From JBBQCW01 sp038319025 (lineage in GTDB: Bacteria; Actinomycetota; Thermoleophilia; Solirubrobacterales; Solirubrobacteraceae): DNA of 64,000 nucleotides. Both the position numbers and the translations under genes were made by a program. Positions 24,241 through 31,279 of the stretch are shown here, one piece after another; position 1 is the first letter of the stretch, and the number at the start of each line of letters is the position of its first letter. The notes under the pieces were generated by a model. It saw only the letters and a program-made list of their open reading frames with translations. It was not told the DNA's origin and made no database searches. The DNA lies in the NCBI GenBank assembly GCA_038319025.1, contig JBBQCW010000004.1, positions 1-64,000 on the forward strand. The letters are read 5' to 3'.

Positions 24241-25185
24241 TCAGCTGTCGAGTTGCTCGAGTCCACACTCGCGCGGCGGCTTGTCCTCGCGCCAGCGCTG
24301 AACCTTCGTCCCGTGCCGAATACGCCCCTCGGAGACGTGGTCGAAGGTGATCTCGACGACGAGTTCGGGCCGTAAGCCAACCCACTGCAGATCCTTTCCG
24401 GCGCTCCAGCGCGACGGCTCCGCGCTGCCGCGCTCGCCGGTCTCATACGGCGCCAGGCGCCCGGGCAGGGCCCGCTTCTCCTTGGCGCTGAACCCGGAGG
24501 AGTGGCCGACCACGCGCAGTTCGCCGGAGTCGTCGTACAGCCCGAGGATCAGTGCGCCGAGCGTTCCCTCCTCCTTGCCCGGTCGCCAGCCGACGATGAC
24601 GGCGTCGATCGTGCGCACGCGCTTGATCTTCACCATCCCCTCGCGTTTGCCCGGGCGGTAGGGAGCGTCCAGTTCTTTGGCCATCACGCCCTCGGCGCCA
24701 TGCAGCCAGCCTTGGGCCTCGGCAACGGTGCGCACGCTGGGCGTCAGCTCGATCGGCGGGCTCACGAGCGCCTCCAGCGCGGCGCGCCGTTCGGAGTACG
24801 GCCTTTCCAGCAGGATCTCGTCGCCCTCGGCGAGCAGGTCGAAGGCCACGTAGACGGCCGGTGTCTCGACGCTGAGCCGCTCGATGCGCGACGCGGCTGG
24901 GTGGATCCGCTGGCCGAGCTGATCAAACTCCTGGCGGCCGCCAGGACCGTGGATGACGAGCTCGCCGTCCAGCACGTACCGGCCCGGCGGAAAGCGCACC
25001 TCCGGGAAGTAGCGCGTCAGCGGCTTGCCGTTGCGCGACTGCAGCTGAACGTCCTCGCCGTCGACGAAGGCGATCGCGCGAAATCCGTCCCACTTGGGCT
25101 CGTACGCCCAGCCCTCTCGGTCAGGCAGCGTGGCGCGCGGCCGGGCCAATTGCGGCGCCAGCGGCGGAGTACAGGGCAGAGTCAT
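24241..25185 (-). CDS. ATP-dependent DNA ligase (LigD ligase domain/LigC type), 314 aa
   Basis: This enzyme seals breaks using ATP. The adenylation motif I is YEPKWDGFRA, with the nucleophilic Lys. The middle motifs are VLDGELVI and the YVAFDLL strand, followed by EGVMAKELDAPYRPGKREG and MVKIK (motifs IV-V). The C-terminal OB-fold contains DAVIVGWRPGKEEGTLGALI. The size matches the stand-alone ligase domain of LigD. ATG 25185 is the family start (the frame is open to 25266). It overlaps the 3' end of the transporter gene by 65 bp. Together with the polymerase-domain gene at 16781 it forms a split end-joining system. Confidence 0.92.
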   Translation of the reverse strand: MTLPCTPPLAPQLARPRATLPDREGWAYEPKWDGFRAIAFVDGEDVQLQSRNGKPLTRYFPEVRFPPGRYVLDGELVIHGPGGRQEFDQLGQRIHPAASRIERLSVETPAVYVAFDLLAEGDEILLERPYSERRAALEALVSPPIELTPSVRTVAEAQGWLHGAEGVMAKELDAPYRPGKREGMVKIKRVRTIDAVIVGWRPGKEEGTLGALILGLYDDSGELRVVGHSSGFSAKEKRALPGRLAPYETGERGSAEPSRWSAGKDLQWVGLRPELVVEITFDHVSEGRIRHGTKVQRWREDKPPRECGLEQLDS

Positions 25186-26098
25186 CGATGAGAACCGTAG
25201 ACCGTCGCCACTGCAGAAGCACGACCGCGCTGAGCACGAGGGCGCCGCCGAGGATCTGCACCCCACCCAGTTGCTGGCCGAACAGCAGCCAGGCCAACGT
25301 GGCGGTGACCACTGGTTCGACGGTCGACACGATCGAGACAGTTCCCGCCCCGATGCGCTCGAGCGCCAGCATGAAGGCGATCACCGGAAGCACGGTGGAC
25401 ACGACGGCGAGCAGGCCGACGTCGAGCCAGCCGGCGGCGGCGAAGTCGAGCCGCAGCGTCCCGGAGGCGGTGCCGGTAAGGAGGAACGTGAAGGCTGCGC
25501 CGGTGACGATGATGGCGGCGAGCAGGAACGGGTCGATCCGGCCGAGCAGGTCATCGCTGACGAGGATGTACGTCGCGTAGACGAAGGCGGCGGTCAGCGC
25601 GAGCGCGATGCCGACGCCGTCGGGTTGCACGGCGCCGCCCCCCAGGAGCACGAGGCAGATCCCCGTGGTGGCAACGAGTAGCGCGCCGATGCGCTGACGG
25701 GATGCAGTCTCGCGCCGCAGCGCGAGCGCGGCGACGATGACCAGGCCCGGGTAGGCGTAGAGGAGCAGCGAAGCGAGGCCTGCGTCGATGCGTGTCAGAG
25801 CACCGAAGAACGCCCCGGCTTGGGCCGCGTAGCCGACCGCTCCCAGAGCGAAGGCGCTGACTACGACGCGGCGCTCGGGCCAGACGGGCCGACGTACAGC
25901 GACGACGGCCCAGAACACGAGAGCGGCGATCGTGAAGCGGAGCGTCAGCACCGTCGTGATGGTCATCCCTGCCTCGTAGGCGTACGTCGCCCAGACGGCC
26001 ATCAGGCCGAAACCCACCGCGGAGGCGAGGCCGAGGGGGATGCCGCCTCGGCCGGTTCCGGTGGCTGCCTGCGGGCTAGAGATTCGGGCGCCCGTCAT
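25121..26098 (-). CDS. EamA/DMT-family transporter, 325 aa
   Basis: A ten-helix membrane transporter with two EamA halves. The first half runs from GLASAVGFGLMAVWATYAYE to LVLLGGGAV. The second contains GIALALTAAFVYATYILVSD and the conserved STVEPVVTATLAWLLFGQQL near its end. The family exports amino acids or metabolites. ATG 26098 is preferred over TTG 26140. The gene is divergent from a LysR regulator at 26257, which probably controls it. Its last 22 codons overlap the ligase start in another frame. Confidence 0.88.
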   Translation of the reverse strand: MTGARISSPQAATGTGRGGIPLGLASAVGFGLMAVWATYAYEAGMTITTVLTLRFTIAALVFWAVVAVRRPVWPERRVVVSAFALGAVGYAAQAGAFFGALTRIDAGLASLLLYAYPGLVIVAALALRRETASRQRIGALLVATTGICLVLLGGGAVQPDGVGIALALTAAFVYATYILVSDDLLGRIDPFLLAAIIVTGAAFTFLLTGTASGTLRLDFAAAGWLDVGLLAVVSTVLPVIAFMLALERIGAGTVSIVSTVEPVVTATLAWLLFGQQLGGVQILGGALVLSAVVLLQWRRSTVLIDDSALYSAAGAAIGPAARHAA

Positions 26099-26256
26099 CG
26101 ACTCGCGAGTCCGTCCCGTGGCGAAGGGCGAGTACGTCAAAGGCGCCGAGGATGGCGAGTGGGGCGAGGATGTCGAGAACGATCATGCCTGCAGGCTAGG
26201 CCGATGTGGGCTGTAGCGGTAGCCTTTGTTTCCTCTACGACCCATAGGTAATCCCT

Positions 26257-27234
26257 GTGACTCTTCAGCAGCTCCGCTATTTCCTCGCCGCGCTTGAGCA
26301 CGGCTCGTTCTCCGCCGCGGCTGATGCGCTGTTCCTGTCCCAGCCGTCGGTGTCCGAGCAGGTGCGCAAGCTGGAGGATGAGTTGGGCGCCAAGCTGTTC
26401 GAACGGGTGGGCCGGGGGCTGGTGCCCACCGAGGCGGCCGCCGCGCTGCGGCCCCACGCGGAGGAGACGCTGGCCGGTGCCGAAGCCGCACGGGAGTCCG
26501 TGGCCCAGATCCGCGAGCTGCGCGGCGGGGTGGCCGCTTTCGGTGCGTGGTCCAACGCGCACTACTACGGCAGCGCAGAGATTCTGGCCACGTTCCGCGC
26601 CCGGCACCCTGCGGTGCGACTACGGCTGACCGGCCAGAACTCCGCCGAGGTGGCTGAGGACGTGCGTTCCGGTGCGCTGGAACTCGGCATGGTTGCCCTT
26701 CCCGTGGATGACAGCGGCCTGGAGGTACGACCGATCTTTCGCGACGAGGTGCTGTACGCGAGCGTGGATCCGGCGCGTTTACGGGGCCGCATAACCATTG
26801 ATCGCGTCGCCGCCGGCCCGCTGATCCTCTACGACGCGAGCTGGGGCCGAGAGGATCCGATCCGCCGTCAGCTCGGCGAGCTGGCCCAACGTGCCGGCGT
26901 GGCGCTGGAGCCCGTGATCGACGTGGAGGCAGAGGTGGAGGCGCTCGATCTCGCCGGGCTCGGCTTGGGCGACACGGTCATGTCGCGGGGCGTGCTGATG
27001 AGCCTCGGCGACCGCGTGCCCCGTACGCTCGGCTGGGCGCCTTTCGCCGAGCCGATCCACGACACGTTCGCGTTCGTCTCCCGCCGGGGCAGCCGCCTGT
27101 CGCCCGCCGCCCGCGAGTTCGTCTTGGTCGCCGACGCCTGCCTGACGGCGTTTGCGCAGCGCCTGGAGGTCGCGCCCGCTCGTCGACGCGAGCCAACCGC
27201 GCTACAAATTGCCGGCCGGCAGATACGTGGGTGA
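26257..27234 (+). CDS. LysR-family transcriptional regulator, 325 aa
   Basis: The N-terminal HTH is canonical: MTLQQLRYFLAALEHGSFSA, AAADALFLSQPSVSEQVRKL, EDELGAKLFERVGRG. The rest is the periplasmic-binding-like effector domain (residues about 90-295). The gene starts at GTG 26257 and is divergent from the EamA transporter, the usual layout in which a LysR regulator activates its neighbour upon metabolite binding. The 158-bp gap should hold both promoters. The stop codon overlaps the 41-nt repeat element that follows. Confidence 0.93.
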   Translation: MTLQQLRYFLAALEHGSFSAAADALFLSQPSVSEQVRKLEDELGAKLFERVGRGLVPTEAAAALRPHAEETLAGAEAARESVAQIRELRGGVAAFGAWSNAHYYGSAEILATFRARHPAVRLRLTGQNSAEVAEDVRSGALELGMVALPVDDSGLEVRPIFRDEVLYASVDPARLRGRITIDRVAAGPLILYDASWGREDPIRRQLGELAQRAGVALEPVIDVEAEVEALDLAGLGLGDTVMSRGVLMSLGDRVPRTLGWAPFAEPIHDTFAFVSRRGSRLSPAAREFVLVADACLTAFAQRLEVAPARRREPTALQIAGRQIRG

Positions 27235-27273
27235 TCTGACGTTCATGGGGTGAACGTCAAACCCGTCACGTCT
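27233..27273. repeat. 41-nt intergenic element with three conserved blocks, copy 1
   Basis: It reads GATCTGACGTTCA (27233-27245), loop TGGGG, TGAACGTCA (27251-27259), then TCACGTCT (27266-27273). The first two blocks form a perfect 9-bp hairpin (27237-27245 with 27251-27259). The same three blocks, with identical spacing of 5 and 8, recur at 58934-58974 in otherwise different sequence. It overlaps the LysR stop codon and lies 26 bp before the DtxR-type gene. Confidence 0.75.
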
Positions 27274-27299
27274 GCCGGGCCAACTCACGGCCGGATACG

Positions 27300-28028
27300 A
27301 TGTGGGGCATGTCCAGTGATCACGCCACCGTCGCGGAAGAGGAATACCTCCAGATCCTCTTCTGGCTGCACGAGGCCGAGCTGCCCATGACCGGCGCCAA
27401 CGTGGCGCGCGCGATGCAGCTCTCGGCGCCGACCGTTCACGAGATGATTCGCCGCCTCGAGGGCGACGGATTCATCACCCGCGCGGGCGACAAGACGATC
27501 TCCTTCACGCCCAGCGGGCTGAAGCAGGCTGAGGACATCGTCTATCGCCATCGGCTGATCGAGCGGTTTCTGACTGATGTGCTGGGAATTCCGTGGGATG
27601 AGGTCCACGAGGAGGCCGAGCGCCTTGAGCACGCGATGTCCCCGGTCCTGGAGGAGCGCATGTTGGCCGCGATCGGTGACGCCAAGACCTGCCCGCACGG
27701 TCACCCGATTCACGCTGGTCAGCGCATCAACGGGGTGCCGCTGGCCGATGTGAGCGAGGGCGCCGAGGTGCGGATCCTGCGCTTCGAGAACGAAGCCGAG
27801 GATCTGCTGCACTACCTCAAGGCATCGGGCATCGAACCTGGGATGGAAGGGATGCTCACGCGCTCCGACGGTGACGAGGTGACGATCACCGCTGCCGGTA
27901 CGGAGCACACGCTCACCCGCAGCGTTGCCGAGACGGTCTCGGTGGTCGCCGATCCTTCACCGCCGCCGCGCACCGCGCTTCCGGACCAGCTTGTGCTGAC
28001 CAGTCCGGGCGAGCGCTTCGGCCGGTAG
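27300..28028 (+). CDS. DtxR/MntR-family metal-dependent regulator, 242 aa
   Basis: N-terminal winged helix (EEEYLQILFWLHEAELPMTG, ANVARAMQLSAPTVHEMIRR, LEGDGFITR). A dimerisation domain with metal ligands follows (RHRLIERFLTDVLG, EEAERLEHAMSP and CPHGHPI). Residues about 145-220 are an FeoA/SH3-like domain, so it is the long, IdeR/MntR-like form. It senses Fe(II) or Mn(II) and represses uptake genes; which metal cannot be read from sequence. ATG 27300 or 27309 may be the start. The inverted repeat at 27237-27259 just upstream could serve as an operator, but a second copy elsewhere argues for a wider role. Confidence 0.92.
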   Translation: MWGMSSDHATVAEEEYLQILFWLHEAELPMTGANVARAMQLSAPTVHEMIRRLEGDGFITRAGDKTISFTPSGLKQAEDIVYRHRLIERFLTDVLGIPWDEVHEEAERLEHAMSPVLEERMLAAIGDAKTCPHGHPIHAGQRINGVPLADVSEGAEVRILRFENEAEDLLHYLKASGIEPGMEGMLTRSDGDEVTITAAGTEHTLTRSVAETVSVVADPSPPPRTALPDQLVLTSPGERFGR

Positions 28029-28052
28029 CCGCGAGCCACGCTCGGGCTGCGG

Positions 28053-29147
28053 TCAGGCCGTGGCGTGGACGGCGTCCGCGAGGCGCCGGACGCCCTCGGG
28101 GATCTGCTCGGCGGTGACGCCGGAGTAGGCCAGGCGCATCGTGTTCTGCCCACCCTCGAGCAGGAAGTCGGTGCCCTTGACGATCGCCACGCCGCGCTCG
28201 GTGGCAGCGGCGAAGATACGGTCGATGTCCGCACTATCGGGCAGCGTGACCCACATGAAGTACCCGCCCTCAGGCGCGTGGTAGACGGCCTCAGGCAGGT
28301 ACTCGTCCAGGGCGCCCGTGAGTACGGCCACGCGCTCGGCGAGAGCCGCGCTGACGGTCGCGATCGAACGATCGATCGCCCCGGATGCGCAGAACTCGTG
28401 CACGATCGACTGGCTGACCATGTTCGGCGAGATGTAGGTGTTCGTCGCGCGCTTGGCGATCCGGCTGATCAGATCGGGGGCGCCGACCACGTAGCCGACG
28501 CGGATCCCGGGGCAGACCGTCTTGGAGAACGACGAGGCGTAAACGACGTGGCCGCCGCTGTCCATGGACAGCATCGTGGGCAGCGGCTCTCCGCTGAAGC
28601 GGATCGCGATGTACGGGTCGTCCTCGAAGATCGTGAAGCCGTATTCGCCCGCGAGCGCGAGCAGCGCCTGGCGCTTCGGGGTGCTCAGCGTGTAGCCGGC
28701 GGGGTTCTGGAAGTTCGGGATGATGTGCGCGAGTGTCGGGCGGAGGCCGTCTTGCAGGAGGGTTCTCAGCGCGTCCGTGTTGATGCCGTCGGTCTGCAGG
28801 TCTACCGCGTGCAGAGCGGCACCGCGATCCCGCAAACCCAGCAGCGTGCGGTCGTAGGTGGGCTTCTCGACGATGACCGGAGAGCCTGGGCTGACCAGTT
28901 CATCGAACAGGAACGCGTCGGCCTGCATTGAGCCGTTGGTGACAAGCACATGGTCGACACTCACCCCGTGCTGCTCAGCGATCCACGCCCGTAAGGGCAC
29001 GTAACCGATGGATGTTCCGTAGGCGGTGGTTCCTCCCGGATCGTTCTCAAAGGCACGAACGGCGGCGGCTTTCAGCCCCTCGACATCGACGATGTCGAGG
29101 GATGGGGCACCTCGGGCAAAGGAGATCGATGACGGTGACTGCATCAT
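28053..29147 (-). CDS. PLP-dependent aminotransferase (class I/II, 2-aminoadipate type), 364 aa
   Basis: A fold-type I aminotransferase. Seen are AYGTSIGYVPLRAWIAEQHG, VLVTNGSMQADAFLFDEL, the PLP-stacking and Asp region (IPNFQNPAGYTLS, FEDDPYIAI), the PLP Lys in YASSFSKTVCPGIRVGYV, and the C-terminal Arg region NTMRLAYSGV. It resembles MocR C-terminal domains and 2-aminoadipate or valine-pyruvate aminotransferases, without a DNA-binding domain. It converges on the DtxR gene. The two ATGs at 29147 and 29144 are adjacent. Substrate cannot be fixed. Confidence 0.9.
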   Translation of the reverse strand: MMQSPSSISFARGAPSLDIVDVEGLKAAAVRAFENDPGGTTAYGTSIGYVPLRAWIAEQHGVSVDHVLVTNGSMQADAFLFDELVSPGSPVIVEKPTYDRTLLGLRDRGAALHAVDLQTDGINTDALRTLLQDGLRPTLAHIIPNFQNPAGYTLSTPKRQALLALAGEYGFTIFEDDPYIAIRFSGEPLPTMLSMDSGGHVVYASSFSKTVCPGIRVGYVVGAPDLISRIAKRATNTYISPNMVSQSIVHEFCASGAIDRSIATVSAALAERVAVLTGALDEYLPEAVYHAPEGGYFMWVTLPDSADIDRIFAAATERGVAIVKGTDFLLEGGQNTMRLAYSGVTAEQIPEGVRRLADAVHATA

Positions 29148-29258
29148 TTACAGCTTACGCGTGTTCCAATGTAGGCAGTCTTCCGACACGCACTCCGACC
29201 GTTCCTACGCCGCGCATACGGGAATCGTCCGCGGACCGCCTACGCTGAACCCATCGAC

Positions 29259-30851
29259 ATGCGCACCCTTACCTCCTCAAACTGGTCCCTGCTGCTGATT
29301 GCGGCAGGCTTGGCGACGGCCGTCACCGGCCTCGGCGCCGGACCGGCCTCGGCGGCGTCGAGCCGCTGCACTGTGCTTCCGGTACGCGCATCGTTGGCCT
29401 CTGGCGACCCAACCGCGGTGCGGGACGAGCCCCGCGCCTTCCTCGCGCCGTCGGCCGGCGCGAGCGTGCGCAACGTGAGCGTCTCCGTGCGCCGCGGCTC
29501 CACCACGTACGCCACGGGCACCATCAGCGGCCGGCTGGCCAAGGGGACGATCGCCGTCCAGCTGACGCTGTCTCCTTCCACGATGCGCGCGGGCACCTAC
29601 CGCATCGTGGCCACCGGTCAGCGGTCCGGTTGCGCCAAGCGCACGTCCGTCAGCCGCGCTCTGAAGTTGCGAACACCATCTCTCCCCGTCCGGGCGGCTC
29701 CACTGAGCACGCTCGTCGGCGACAACGAAGGCGCGGTTCGCCTGGTTTTGCGAAGCGTCGCGCACAGCAGCATCGCGTCGGTCAATGCCTCGCTTGTCAA
29801 TCAGGCCGGTGACACCGTTGCGGCCGTCGCCGACGCGGCACCGTTCAACGGCGAGTCGATCGTCGATCTTCCCCTCGCCTCTTCGATCCCGGCCGGGAAG
29901 TACACACTGCGCCTGACCGGGCGCACCAGCGGGTCCTCGACCACGCAGATCTCTGAGCAGCCCATCACGTTTGCCTCCGGGGGCGGCTCGGCGCCGGTGA
30001 CGCCGCCGACCGGCTCCGTGCGGCAGAAGTCGGTCGTGGATTGGTCCGGCGGCGCCTGGAAGGGCCGTGAGGTTGCAGGCTTCGTAGCACCCGGCATCGG
30101 CCACGGCGAGATCGTCTGCCGTCCGGACGCGCAGTGGTTGCGCTTCTACCCGGCCGATCAGGGCCGCGAGGTCTCGATGATGAACTGGACCTACCGCGAT
30201 TGGGGTCAGAACCAGGAGAAGGCGCTGCGCGAGGCACTCCACACCCAGTACACGGGCCCGGACTTCCAGGAGGGGCTCAACAAGTTCTCGCCGACCGAAA
30301 AGATCGAGACCGGGCAGTTCGACGGAATCATCGCCGACCGTGGGCCGTTCGCCGCGCTGAGCCCCTCCGGGCTCGCGGAGCCGACTACGCTCAAGCTCAC
30401 CTGGTCGTGGGACTTCACCCAGACGGGCAAGGAGCGCTGCCATGTGGAGGCCGTCTTCACGACAGCGACCACGCAAGACACCACGCCGCTCGCCCGTTCG
30501 GCCCAGGTGGTCTGGCGCGGTGACGCCGGTGCGGCCGGCCACGACAGCGCCAAGGTCGACGTACCTGGGCTCGGGACCCTGAGCCTCGTCTGCCAGGCCA
30601 CACCGGGCGGCACTCGGACACTGACCGTCGACACCCCCTCGGGCGCGGCGATCACCACGCGTCAAGGCTCCGACGACAGCACGGCATCGCAGTCCATCGG
30701 CCCGGTCGTCGCGTCACTGCCCGGCAACGGCATGCTGTCGGTCGCTCTCGACGGCGGGAAGACACTCCTTGTCTCCTCCCGCTGGAAGACGAACGACCCT
30801 GACCTCACGCAGAACTTCTGCAAGGTCGCCGCCCAAGTCACTTCCAGCTGA
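29259..30851 (+). CDS. Putative secreted protein, 530 aa, unknown function
   Basis: Signal peptide at residues about 1-33 (SLLLIAAGLATAVTGLGAGP, cleaved at ASA-AS). Residues about 40-240 look like one or two Ig-like beta domains (VRNVSVSVRRGSTTYATGTI style). After a Gly/Pro linker (GGGSAPVTPPTGS) there is a C-terminal beta-rich domain with two Cys pairs, in which W, G and D residues recur (DWSGGAWKGREVAGFVAPG). This last part has the look of a lectin-like or jelly-roll module. I cannot name a family. It likely acts outside the cell. Confidence 0.75.
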   Translation: MRTLTSSNWSLLLIAAGLATAVTGLGAGPASAASSRCTVLPVRASLASGDPTAVRDEPRAFLAPSAGASVRNVSVSVRRGSTTYATGTISGRLAKGTIAVQLTLSPSTMRAGTYRIVATGQRSGCAKRTSVSRALKLRTPSLPVRAAPLSTLVGDNEGAVRLVLRSVAHSSIASVNASLVNQAGDTVAAVADAAPFNGESIVDLPLASSIPAGKYTLRLTGRTSGSSTTQISEQPITFASGGGSAPVTPPTGSVRQKSVVDWSGGAWKGREVAGFVAPGIGHGEIVCRPDAQWLRFYPADQGREVSMMNWTYRDWGQNQEKALREALHTQYTGPDFQEGLNKFSPTEKIETGQFDGIIADRGPFAALSPSGLAEPTTLKLTWSWDFTQTGKERCHVEAVFTTATTQDTTPLARSAQVVWRGDAGAAGHDSAKVDVPGLGTLSLVCQATPGGTRTLTVDTPSGAAITTRQGSDDSTASQSIGPVVASLPGNGMLSVALDGGKTLLVSSRWKTNDPDLTQNFCKVAAQVTSS

Positions 30852-30882
30852 GAGGCGACCCGCGAGCAGGCGGTCGTGAGCC

Positions 30883-31261
30883 TCAGAGTGCGTAGATCGC
30901 CGTGGCGACCATGCCACCGCTCATGGCGAGGACCGAGAACAGGCTGACCGCCTTGAAGGCGCCCTTGTCGGCCATCGTGTCGCTGAAGGCCTGGGGCAGG
31001 AAAAGCATGCGGGTTCATGATCGTCCCGAACACAAGGATCACGGCGATGCCGGTGGGGAGACCGGGAACCGCCAGCCCGACGGCGATCAGGATCAGTCCC
31101 ATCATGATCTGGTCCAGGTGGCACTGCAAGCTGCGCCACGGGCTGCGGACGCCGATGCGCTCCAATAATTCCGACCGCTCCAAACGGACGATCAGTGCCC
31201 AACCCAGCAGCGCGGCGACAGCGATCTCGACCAGCCCGATCTTGGCCGGCGTAGGCGTCAC
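30883..31261 (-). pseudogene. Small membrane protein (hydroxylaminobenzene mutase-like) with a one-base frameshift
   Basis: From 31261 the frame encodes membrane helices: VEIAVAALLGWALIVRLE, then a loop LQCHLDQIMMGLILIAVGLA and GIAVILVFGTIMNP. It then runs into unlikely sequence. From 31008 to the stop at 30883 another frame gives MLFLPQAFSDTMADKGAFKA then VSLFSVLAMSGGMVATAIYA, a natural continuation with a final helix. Deleting one C at about 31011-31014 joins the two. The HLDQ-helix pattern recalls hydroxylaminobenzene mutase-like four-helix proteins (weak). It lies 18 bp downstream of the PstS-like gene. Confidence 0.55.
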
Positions 31262-31279
31262 GGGGCGACCGACCGCCGG

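Noticed and set aside
27237..27259. DtxR/IdeR box as operator of the 27300 gene
   Set aside because: The inverted repeat is upstream of a DtxR-type gene, but it does not resemble the usual AT-rich iron or manganese box, and the same blocks recur at 58.9 kb away from any metal gene. It was annotated as a repeat element instead.
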